Assembly (NCBI GenBank): GCA_029260155.1
Contig: JAJDDU010000545.1
Coordinates: 1 to 18,695, forward strand
Direction of reading: 5' to 3'
Source: Phycisphaerae bacterium
GTDB lineage: Bacteria; Planctomycetota; Phycisphaerae; UBA1845
DNA length: 18,695 nucleotides
Numbering within the stretch: position 1 is the stretch's first letter; each line of letters starts with the position of its first letter. The position numbers were made by a program, and so were the translations under genes. This document shows, one piece after another, positions 1 to 6,998 of this stretch. The notes under the pieces were generated by a model, which made no database searches, was not told the origin of the DNA, and worked only from the letters and a program-made list of their open reading frames with translations.

Positions 1-892
1 CCCCACCCCCTCTGGCGCCCCCGTCCACAGGCGCGCTGTGCGTCTCCACCGATTCACAGATCAGACCTGTAGTTCTTACGGTGAGGAGACTATGCGCGCA
101 CGACCCACCATCAGAACCGCGACAGTGAACGACCGGCCTCCCAAATATCGTCCCCCGTTCACCCCTTGCCGCCCTCCGTGCCGCAACACCGTATTTACCA
201 AACGAAGCCATCTTCCAGTTTCACTTGACACCGGCTTGGCTGTCGCTGCGCGGTTTTCGTACACTGGAACCTACAACGCCCCTCGGGCCAGGGCATTTTC
301 GGAACGGTCACTTTCGCGTGATCAAGAACCAGAGCACCCGCAGCTGGGATTCGTGCTGTTCGCCGCGCGCCGGCCGCTTGGGTACACCCGTCACAGAGGC
401 GAAGTGCATGAGCGCGACGCGGAAAGAAAGCACCCCCGGAAGGGCCGTGTTCCTTGCGAGAGTCCAGTCATCGGCGACAGCCAGCTCGCGCAAGGGGCCG
501 CCGTCCCGCGTAGCGTCGCCTCCCTGGCGAACGAGAGGGCGCCGCGGCTGGGCTTCGCATTCCTTTGGCAGCGCCGCCGCTGGTACACCAGCCTCGTACC
601 CGCAGATCCCAACAAACACGTTTGGCGGCTTCAACTCGGACTTGCGTCAAACGCCCACCGGCCTACTCGGAAGCAATGTTGGTGCGGACCGACGCGATTT
701 CTTCGCAATTGGCGCGGGCGCGCGCCCGTCCTTTGGTGTTCTTATACTTGTGTGGGGTGGGTCTTCCGCTCTGGGTTGGGTCGCGGATGGCGCCCATCCA
801 GGGGTGGTGTTGTGCGAGTGCGCCGGTGTTCAGCCCGGCGCGCTGGGCAGCGAAACACCGCAATCGGGCATTTTTCTGGCAAGGAGTAGATC
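1..892. other. Long stretch with no supportable gene; leader of the 893 gene
   Basis: Several frames stay open here on both strands, but none gives a protein with a recognisable domain, signal peptide or convincing codon pattern. The open frames overlap one another, and their Arg/Pro/Ala-rich translations are typical of chance reading frames in GC-rich DNA. The right end must hold the promoter and leader of the gene at 893. A short hairpin (GGATGG at 785-790 against CCATCC at 794-799) lies in that leader. I could not identify a promoter or a known riboswitch. A decayed gene cannot be excluded. Confidence 0.55.
881..886 (+). promoter_or_regulatory. Ribosome binding site of the 893 gene
   Basis: AAGGAG lies six bases before the ATG at 893. 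It fixes that start over the longer readings through the upstream region. Confidence 0.75.
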
Positions 893-3457
893 ATGGTGTT
901 TCGACGAGTCTTGAGTCTCGCATTGTTGGGCACGCTGGCCCACGCTGCACCCTCCCGCGGTGCCGACGTCGGCACTGCGTTTGCTTATCAAGGCGAGCTG
1001 CTCGACGGCGGCAGCCCAGCCAGCGGGACGTTTGTCGTTGATTTCCGCTTGTTTGACGACCCGACCGTCGGTATGCAGATCGACACAACACAGACCGAAA
1101 ACGTTACCCCCGGCGCCAATGGGCGTTTCACCGCCAAGCTTGATTTCGGCGCCGCCGCGTTCACCGGCCACGCGCGCTGGCTGGAGATCGTGGTGGACGG
1201 GACAACGCTGTCGCCGCGGCAGGAGCTGACGCCGGCGCCCAACGCCGTTCGCGCCAGCGAAGGCGTCGGACCGCCGAATGCGATCGAGGTGGACGTCGCC
1301 AGCAACGTAGGCATAGGCACAAGCGACCCGCTTGCCAAACTCCACATCCGCGGCGTTCAGCCGACAATCAGGCTTGAGGATGAAGCCGATCCTGCGAGCT
1401 ACGCTCGCTTGGTTGACACGGCAGCTGGAATGGTCATCGACAACTTCACAACTGCGGGCATGTCCTTAATGGAACTCAACCCTCAACCGCTCGACGGGAC
1501 AGGCGACGCGGCCTTGAGATTCTTCCGGATTACAAACACCACGGGACTCAAGAGAGTCCAATTTTTTCGTGGGGACAGCACGGCCTCAGGCAGCGCGCAG
1601 ATTGGTGTTGATGGCGCTGACAGCTACTTTCAGATCCACGGTGGCAATGTGGGCATCGGCACCAACGCACCGACCGAGGAATTGACCGTCGCCGGCACGA
1701 TCGAATCCACGTCTCTAATCGCCGGTACCATCCAAATCGGGGCAATTGCGGATGGACCACAAGGACAATGCGTAGACACATCAGGTGGGATCGTGTTTCC
1801 CCTCCGAGGTTTCACGGGTTGCGGCAATACTGCCTTAGGCTTCGACGCGGCGGATGGCCTGAATCCAGACGACACTGGTGGGACGCAGGGGCGATATAAT
1901 ACCGCGGTTGGGTTCGAAGCGCTCGCATCAGCAGCCCCTAGCACGATCGGGCAAGGCTTCGGTGCTCAGCGCAATTCAGCGCTAGGCCGCGGTGCACTAC
2001 GCGATCTGCAAGATGGGTTTTACAACGATGCATTCGGTGCTGACGCGGGTCGCCATTCCAATCGCACCAACCGCAATACCTTCATTGGCAACAATGCTGG
2101 CAAGTGGGTTGGCTCATTGGATCCGCAAGCGGACGCACATCCCTGGTGGGCAGGCGTCGGCGTTACTGACATTGAGAACGAAGGGTGTCGAAATGTCATG
2201 GTTGGTCGCAACGCCGGACACGAGGGGGTTCTCGCCCAGTCCTGCGTCGCCGTGGGCTACAACGCAGGGGCCAACTGGGGCGAGAACAACTCAACGACGG
2301 CCGTAGGACGCAATTCCATCATCAACAACGCGACGGCGAGTAGAAGCGTAGGCGTCGGCGCCTTCGCAATGGCCGACAGTGTTTCCGGCGGCGACGACAC
2401 CGTTGCCATCGGATACGAGGCTCTGAAGAACGCCACCGGTAACAACAATGTTGCGATCGGCGCCTACGCGGGTCGCGACAACGCTGGAGGTCAGAACGTC
2501 TTCATAGGTGACGAGGCGGCTCTGAGCAACGCCAACGGGATTGACAATGTGATGGTCGGACGCCACGCCGGGCGAAACAGCGATGGGAGCGGGAACATCT
2601 TCATCGGGCGCATGGCGGGCCGAGATCACAGCGGCCGAAACAACACGCTGATCATTCACAATTCTGGTTCGCTCTCACCGTTCCTAGAGGGGAGCATGGG
2701 GGAGGCAACGGATTGGTGGCTCAAAGTCCGTGGCGACGTCCTGCCCAATCAAGACGGAGCCAGATCGCTCGGGAGGCTCAGTCACAAATGGTTCGAGGTG
2801 TTTGCACAGAACGGCATCATCAACACATCTGATGAACGTCTCAAGAAGGACATTGCGGAAGAGGACCTGGGACTGGAGTTCATCGAAGCGTTGCGGCCCG
2901 TCGTGTGGAGGTGGAAGGACAGGTCGGATGAGGTTTATCATAGAGGCCTCATCGCGCAGCAAGTTAAGGAACTTCTGAAGAGCTCGGACAGTCCTCGGAG
3001 TTTTTCTGGGGTAGTTGACCAGGGTGGTGCGCTCGGGCTGCGGGAGCGCGAGTTCATGGGACCACTCATCAAGGCCGTTCAGCAACTTAGTGCCCGCGTT
3101 CGCGAACTCGAAGCAGCGTGGCCTGAATTCGGCGACACTTGTACCGGATTGAATGTCTACCGCGGCGCCCAAGCGAGGGCAACCAAGCGCAGCTTCGAGG
3201 CCCTGAATTTCGAGGTGTGGAGGGAGGTTCGCAAAGAACAGGAGATGATGATCTCCACGATCGACAGTGATGGCGTGGGGCGGGCGGCGATCCAAAGTTC
3301 GCACGAAACGGCCCAGGAGAAAGAGTGCGAGATTGCCGAACAACAGGCGCGCATCGCGGAGCAAGACGCGCAGATCTCTGACCTACAATCGCGGCTGGCG
3401 CGCATGGAGACGATGATGGCCCAATTGAACGGCGCGGTGCCGCGAGGTGGCAAGTGA
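893..3457 (+). CDS. Secreted fibre-like protein with peptidase S74 intramolecular chaperone domain
   Basis: The 854-residue product begins with a short signal peptide (about residues 1-24, hydrophobic LSLALLGTLAHA). The body has two GNVGIGT-type motifs (138-143 and 252-257). From about 311 to 590 it has many short repeats of the form NxxxGxxA, as in NNNVAIGAYAG, resembling left-handed beta-roll heads of YadA-like adhesins. Residues 640-735 match the S74/endosialidase C-terminal chaperone: NTSDERLKKDI carries the expected cleavage serine (Ser646), followed by RPVVWRWKD and GLIAQQV. Residues 805-845 form a probable coiled coil. In phage tail fibres and some bacterial surface proteins this domain drives trimer folding and then cuts itself off. 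No phage genes surround it, so a cell-surface or secreted trimeric fibre is inferred. The last four bases overlap the next gene, suggesting translational coupling. Confidence 0.85.
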   Translation: MVFRRVLSLALLGTLAHAAPSRGADVGTAFAYQGELLDGGSPASGTFVVDFRLFDDPTVGMQIDTTQTENVTPGANGRFTAKLDFGAAAFTGHARWLEIVVDGTTLSPRQELTPAPNAVRASEGVGPPNAIEVDVASNVGIGTSDPLAKLHIRGVQPTIRLEDEADPASYARLVDTAAGMVIDNFTTAGMSLMELNPQPLDGTGDAALRFFRITNTTGLKRVQFFRGDSTASGSAQIGVDGADSYFQIHGGNVGIGTNAPTEELTVAGTIESTSLIAGTIQIGAIADGPQGQCVDTSGGIVFPLRGFTGCGNTALGFDAADGLNPDDTGGTQGRYNTAVGFEALASAAPSTIGQGFGAQRNSALGRGALRDLQDGFYNDAFGADAGRHSNRTNRNTFIGNNAGKWVGSLDPQADAHPWWAGVGVTDIENEGCRNVMVGRNAGHEGVLAQSCVAVGYNAGANWGENNSTTAVGRNSIINNATASRSVGVGAFAMADSVSGGDDTVAIGYEALKNATGNNNVAIGAYAGRDNAGGQNVFIGDEAALSNANGIDNVMVGRHAGRNSDGSGNIFIGRMAGRDHSGRNNTLIIHNSGSLSPFLEGSMGEATDWWLKVRGDVLPNQDGARSLGRLSHKWFEVFAQNGIINTSDERLKKDIAEEDLGLEFIEALRPVVWRWKDRSDEVYHRGLIAQQVKELLKSSDSPRSFSGVVDQGGALGLREREFMGPLIKAVQQLSARVRELEAAWPEFGDTCTGLNVYRGAQARATKRSFEALNFEVWREVRKEQEMMISTIDSDGVGRAAIQSSHETAQEKECEIAEQQARIAEQDAQISDLQSRLARMETMMAQLNGAVPRGGK

Positions 3458-4575
3458 CTGACCATCTCTGCAAGCACGCCGTCGGCGTGGCCAGCATGGT
3501 TTTGTTGATGCCTAGCGCATTCGCATTTGCCCAATCCGGCGGGACCTTTGATTTGTCCTGGAACACCATCGACGGCGGCGGCGGGACCAGCACCGGCGGG
3601 ACGTTTACTCTGAACGGCACGGCGGGCCAGTCCGACGCGGGTACGCTCGGCGGAGGCACTTTCATACTCCGAGGTGGCTATTGGGTTACCGGTCCATCCG
3701 CATCCAACACATGCGCGACCGCCGCCGACTGCGCCGACCTCGACGGCGGCGGGGCGACCGACGACGTCTGCACTTGGTGGGAATGTGTCGACAGTACGTG
3801 CGTCAGTGTGGCCAAGGCGCATCCGTCCGACATGGGCGGGGCGCTGGGCGATTGCGCGCTGGATACGTTCTGTAACTTGGCAGACGCGCTGCATGCGTTG
3901 ACCTGCTTCGCCGGGAACAACAGTTGTGACACTATTAACATCGACGCAGGCGGTGCGCTCGGCGCTTGCGCGCCGGATGGCTTCTGCAACCTTGCGGATG
4001 CATTGCACGCCCTTACGTGCTTCGCGGGGAACAATACCTGCGCCTGCGGCCCGTCACCCGGAATCGCGCCAGAGCCCAACGTCGTCGGCGCGGTGAGTTT
4101 GACAGCAGTGGCCGACCGGAGCGACGTGCGGCCGGGTGAAGAACTCACCGTGCGCATATACGCGGACGTTCAGAGCCCGGAGCGCAAGCGATGGGTCAAC
4201 GTGAGGGCCTACCAACTCAACGTCGGCATCAGCGGCGGGCGCGGCGGATCGTTGGAACTCGTCAACATCGAGATCGAAGAACGTAAGGACTTCGTCTTCG
4301 GCGGTGCGGCCGATGCGTTCAACGCATTCAACGTCGAGACAGGTCAGATGCTCAGTGGGCTGTACGACGGTCATGTCGAAGCGACAGGCCGCGTCTATCT
4401 CGCCACGTTCACCTACCGCGTATCGAACGACGCCCGAGGCACATTCGTCATCGACGTAATACACGACGCAACGCCTCAGAGTCAGACGTTCCTCGTCGGC
4501 CCATCGCAAACCGACGAGATCGAAGTGGAGCAGACGACCCCCGCAGTCGTGAGGATAGCCTCTAGACCGAAGTAG
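3454..4575 (+). CDS. Secreted protein with Cys-type dockerin-like repeats and cohesin-like domain
   Basis: The 373-residue product starts at a GTG inside the stop of the previous gene (GTGA overlap), with GAGG a few bases upstream. A signal peptide covers about residues 1-27. Residues 28-78 form a Gly/Thr-rich module ending in GGTFILRGGYWV. A Cys-rich stretch (87-116, ending CTWWECVDSTC) follows. Then come two near-identical 28-residue units, 131-158 and 169-196, spaced 38 residues apart and built around CNLADALHALTCFAG. Each keeps the dockerin-loop residues D5, N9 and D12 but has cysteines at positions 2 and 8. Residues 208-370 look like a cohesin-type beta-sandwich, with VRPGEELTVRIYADV, RAYQLNVGISG and YLATFTYRV. 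The cohesin and dockerin assignments are by pattern only. The same C-terminal layout recurs in the gene at 12002. A surface assembly or anchoring role is inferred. Confidence 0.8.
   Translation: MTDHLCKHAVGVASMVLLMPSAFAFAQSGGTFDLSWNTIDGGGGTSTGGTFTLNGTAGQSDAGTLGGGTFILRGGYWVTGPSASNTCATAADCADLDGGGATDDVCTWWECVDSTCVSVAKAHPSDMGGALGDCALDTFCNLADALHALTCFAGNNSCDTINIDAGGALGACAPDGFCNLADALHALTCFAGNNTCACGPSPGIAPEPNVVGAVSLTAVADRSDVRPGEELTVRIYADVQSPERKRWVNVRAYQLNVGISGGRGGSLELVNIEIEERKDFVFGGAADAFNAFNVETGQMLSGLYDGHVEATGRVYLATFTYRVSNDARGTFVIDVIHDATPQSQTFLVGPSQTDEIEVEQTTPAVVRIASRPK
3844..3927 (+). repeat. Cys-type dockerin-like unit 1 of the 3454 gene
   Basis: This encodes residues 131-158. Loop positions 1 to 12 read D-C-A-L-D-T-F-C-N-L-A-D. 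The helix that follows carries a third Cys, and a fourth closes the unit. Confidence 0.75.
3958..4041 (+). repeat. Cys-type dockerin-like unit 2 of the 3454 gene
   Basis: This encodes residues 169-196, exactly 114 bases after unit 1. Loop positions 1 to 12 read A-C-A-P-D-G-F-C-N-L-A-D. The linker before it (INIDAGG) resembles the second half of the ordinary dockerin in the 6999 gene. Confidence 0.75.
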
Positions 4576-4600
4576 CAATGCGAGGCCCGCGGCGCGACGA

Positions 4601-5254
4601 TCACTGCCACGCAGCCTCGCCGATGAACTTGACGAATCGACAGCGGATGAGTGGGTGTTCGATCGTGCGGTCCGGGAGTTTGGTAATGGCGAGCAGCCTC
4701 TGATTCGCGGAGTCGCCCACCGGAATGACCAGCGCCCCGCCGTCGACCAACTGGTCCAACAGCGGCTGCGGTACAGACGGAGCGGCTGCGGTGACGATGA
4801 TTCGATCGAACGGCGCCTCCTCAGGCCAACCGAGCGAACCGTCGCCGACGCGGAAGTGAATGTCGCGACCACGCAGCCTCTCCGATGCCGTGCGAGACAG
4901 TTCCGCGATACGCTCGATCGTCCACAGTTGTTGGGTCAGTTCCGACAGGATGGCTGATTGGTACCCGCTGCCCGTGCCGATCTCCAACACCCTAGTGTTC
5001 GGCCCGACGCGCAGCGCGTGAGTCATGTAGGCCACGATGTAGGGCTGACTGATGGTCTGATCGGCTTCAATGGCCAGGGCGCAGTCGTCATGGGCGAGGT
5101 GCCGAATGGCTTCGGGGACGAACCGTTCTCGCGGAACGCGCTCGATGGCGGCGAGCACGCGCGGGTCGCCGATACCGCGGGCTTCGATTTGCGTTGCGAT
5201 CATCTCGCGTCGAGCGTGCTGCCAGCGATCCGCTTGTTCGTCTTCATCGCTCAT
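4601..5254 (-). CDS. pcm: Protein-L-isoaspartate O-methyltransferase
   Basis: This cytoplasmic repair enzyme methylates isoaspartyl residues in damaged proteins, using SAM as donor. The 217-residue product has the usual length. It shows MIATQIEARGI with VLAAIERVPRERFVP at the N-terminus, TISQPYIVAYMT at 67-78, the SAM-binding motif I VLEIGTGSGYQSAIL at 89-103, and DRIIVTAAAPSVP at 150-162. I chose the ATG at 5254, which gives the normal N-terminus. Reading further upstream adds 30 residues encoded by the 5272-5301 palindrome, unlike the family. No strong ribosome binding site is visible. It is divergent from the SAM hydroxide adenosyltransferase gene, with only 55 bp between the starts, and convergent with the 3454 gene, with 25 bp between the stops. 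Confidence 0.93.
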   Translation of the reverse strand: MSDEDEQADRWQHARREMIATQIEARGIGDPRVLAAIERVPRERFVPEAIRHLAHDDCALAIEADQTISQPYIVAYMTHALRVGPNTRVLEIGTGSGYQSAILSELTQQLWTIERIAELSRTASERLRGRDIHFRVGDGSLGWPEEAPFDRIIVTAAAPSVPQPLLDQLVDGGALVIPVGDSANQRLLAITKLPDRTIEHPLIRCRFVKFIGEAAWQ

Positions 5255-5271
5255 GCGGTCAGGATGCCCGC

Positions 5272-5301
5272 AACGCCCACGGGTTGCAACCCGTGGGCGT
5301 T
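5272..5301. repeat. Perfect 30-bp palindrome between divergent SAM-enzyme genes
   Basis: The arm AACGCCCACGGGTTG is followed directly by its exact reverse complement. As RNA it folds into a 13-bp stem with a TGCA loop on either strand. It starts 17 bases upstream of the pcm ATG and ends 8 bases upstream of the ATG at 5310. It fills more than half of the divergent spacer. It could be an operator, a leader hairpin in both messages, or a copy of a dispersed palindromic repeat. The sequence alone does not decide. Confidence 0.9.
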
Positions 5302-5309
5302 TGCTCACA

Positions 5310-6119
5310 ATGGGAAGCGCCGTGCAACCGATTACGCTTACCACCGATTTCGGATCGACGGATCACTACGTCGGCGTGATGAAGGGCGTGATCCTGCGCA
5401 TCGCCCCGACGGCCACCATCGTTGATATCACCCATGAGATCGGCGCCCACAACATCGTACACGGTGCGTTCGCGCTGCGACAGATTCTCGCATGGTACCC
5501 GGCTGGGAGCGTGCACGTCGTCGTCGTGGACCCCGGTGTCGGGACGGATCGGCGCATCATCGCGGGGCGGTACAGCGGGCAGATCGTCATCGCGCCGGAC
5601 AATGGCCTGATCAGCGTCGTGCATCGCGAGCTGCACCTGGAGGAAATGTACTCCGTCGAAAACACGCGTTACTTCGCGGGGCCGGTTTCGCCGACCTTTC
5701 ACGGTCGCGATATCCTGGCGCCTGTGGCAGCCCACGTCGCATCCGGCGTTCCGTTGTCGCATCTCGGTCCGCCGGCCGGTCAAATTGACATCTTGAGATT
5801 CCCGGTGACACAGCCAATCGACTCCGGCGGCCTCCGTGGATGCGTGGTGTACGTGGATCATTTCGGCAACCTCGTGACGAACATCAGTGCCGACGAGGTC
5901 GGGCAACTCATGCGGCAGCGTGGCGAATTGACGATCCATGTTGGAGATCAGCCGGCCGGTCCGCTCCGCCGCGTGTATGGCGAGGTGCCGGCCGATGAGC
6001 CGCTGGCGTTGATCGGGAGCTCGGGGATGATGGAGGTTGCCGTGAACTGCGGGCGGGCATGTGATCGATTCGGTGCCGGCCCTGACACATTGGTCACCCT
6101 TGACGCGGCGGAGCGGTAG
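5310..6119 (+). CDS. SAM hydroxide adenosyltransferase (DUF62 family)
   Basis: Members of this family split SAM with water/hydroxide to give adenosine and methionine, and share the fold of the fluorinase and chlorinase. The 269-residue product has ITLTTDFGSTDHYVGVMKG at 8-26, VVDPGVGTDRR at 72-82, APDNG at 95-99, FHGRDILAPVAAH at 130-142 and DHFGNLVTNI in the C-terminal domain. The residues expected for the Asp-Arg-His set of the hydroxide enzymes are D74, R81 and H131, with spacing close to the archaeal reference protein as I remember it. I chose the ATG at 5310. A GTG at 5322 is an alternative, and extension upstream would run through the pcm gene. No ribosome binding site is visible between the palindrome and the ATG. 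The next gene starts two bases after its stop, so the two are probably co-expressed. Confidence 0.9.
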   Translation: MGSAVQPITLTTDFGSTDHYVGVMKGVILRIAPTATIVDITHEIGAHNIVHGAFALRQILAWYPAGSVHVVVVDPGVGTDRRIIAGRYSGQIVIAPDNGLISVVHRELHLEEMYSVENTRYFAGPVSPTFHGRDILAPVAAHVASGVPLSHLGPPAGQIDILRFPVTQPIDSGGLRGCVVYVDHFGNLVTNISADEVGQLMRQRGELTIHVGDQPAGPLRRVYGEVPADEPLALIGSSGMMEVAVNCGRACDRFGAGPDTLVTLDAAER

Positions 6120-6121
6120 GC

Positions 6122-6964
6122 ATGGTGGGGCGGCGTGTGGCGGTATTGGGGTGCGGGTATGTTGGCATGGCGCTCATCGAGCGTCTGACGCGCGCCGGCC
6201 ACGAGTGCGTCGGGACGACGACGACGCCCGCACGTGTCGATGAGATTCGAGCGACGGGAGCGCGCTGCGTCGTCATCGAACTTGCAGAAGCGGATCGTTT
6301 GCGTGAGCTGCTGATCGATCGGGAAATCGTATACCTCCTCGTGGCGGCAGGGGCTCGGCGACGCGACTATCGCGGGGTGTATCTTGACGGCGCGAAGAGT
6401 GTGCTACGCGCGGCGGCGGGCTCTGCGGTCCAGCGTATCGTGTACACGTCGTCGACAGGCGTCTACGGTCAGGACGACGGCAGTTGGGTCGACGAAGATT
6501 CACTTACCGAACCGACTTCCGAGAACGGCGGGGTCTTGCTTGAGGCTGAGAAATGTCTTCTTGGCTCGACGGCCTCTGTGGCCGTGCTTCGCTTGAGCGG
6601 TATATACGGTCCGGGGCGCGACCCAGTCACACGCGTCACGCGAAACGCCGGGTGTGAACTGAACAACGGCGATGCCTACGTCAATCTGATTCACCGGGAT
6701 GACATAGTCGCGGCACTCGTTGCGCTGGTCGACACGCCCTACACGGGCGTGCTTAACTTGAGCGACGACTGTCCCACGACGCGTCGAACGTACTACGATG
6801 AACTGATCGCAGCGGCTGGTGCGGTGCCGATTCGCTGGGTGAATGATGCCGAGTCGCCTGGGCCAGGCAAGCGGGTGCGCAACGCACGCGTCAAGAAGGC
6901 GCTGCACCTGACGCTCGCCCATCCTGTCCATACGAAGCGGGGCGGGTCGGACCCGCCCCGGTGA
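6122..6964 (+). CDS. NAD(P)-binding atypical SDR / epimerase-family protein (YeeZ-like)
   Basis: The 280-residue product opens with a Rossmann motif, VAVLGCGYVGMAL (residues 6-18). It continues with IVYTSSTGVYGQDDGSWVDE (106-125) and LRLSGIYGPGRDP, the signature of extended-SDR and YeeZ-like proteins. The catalytic Tyr of the YxxxK motif appears missing: the matching stretch reads GGVLLEAEK, with Lys144 but Leu at 140. This places it among the atypical SDRs, whose substrates are mostly unknown. GGAG lies eight bases before the ATG, overlapping the end of the SAM hydroxide adenosyltransferase gene. The last residues (about RGGSDPPR) are encoded by a GC-rich palindrome that has probably extended the reading frame. 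Confidence 0.85.
   Translation: MVGRRVAVLGCGYVGMALIERLTRAGHECVGTTTTPARVDEIRATGARCVVIELAEADRLRELLIDREIVYLLVAAGARRRDYRGVYLDGAKSVLRAAAGSAVQRIVYTSSTGVYGQDDGSWVDEDSLTEPTSENGGVLLEAEKCLLGSTASVAVLRLSGIYGPGRDPVTRVTRNAGCELNNGDAYVNLIHRDDIVAALVALVDTPYTGVLNLSDDCPTTRRTYYDELIAAAGAVPIRWVNDAESPGPGKRVRNARVKKALHLTLAHPVHTKRGGSDPPR
6938..6960. repeat. GC-rich inverted repeat at the end of the 6122 gene
   Basis: Two perfect 11-bp arms (CGGGGCGGGTC and its reverse complement) are separated by one base. The repeat covers the last codons of the 6122 gene and lies between two convergent genes. It could act as a bidirectional terminator, although no T tract follows on either side. It could also be an inserted palindromic element. 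Confidence 0.85.
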
Positions 6965-6998
6965 GGTCGATAGAGATCGAACGAGCGGGTGCCCCGCG

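Noticed and set aside
308..634. Minus-strand open frame of 108 codons
   Set aside because: No ribosome binding site or recognisable domain, and it lies opposite other chance frames.
38..889. Long open frame on the plus strand
   Set aside because: It overlaps another open frame (225-914), has an Arg/Pro-rich composition, no domain or signal peptide, and ends at the leader of the 893 gene. It reads as a chance frame.
893..3457. Phage tail fibre from a prophage
   Set aside because: It has a bacterial signal peptide and no capsid, tail, integrase or lysis genes nearby.
3844..4041. CRISPR-like direct repeats
   Set aside because: The 114-base period reflects an in-frame protein repeat; the copies differ at third codon positions and there are only two.
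5070..5309. Upstream extension of the SAM hydroxide adenosyltransferase
   Set aside because: It would run antisense through pcm; the family N-terminus begins just after ATG 5310.
5255..5344. N-terminal extension of pcm
   Set aside because: The added residues come from the palindrome and from the neighbouring gene's start, and do not match the family.
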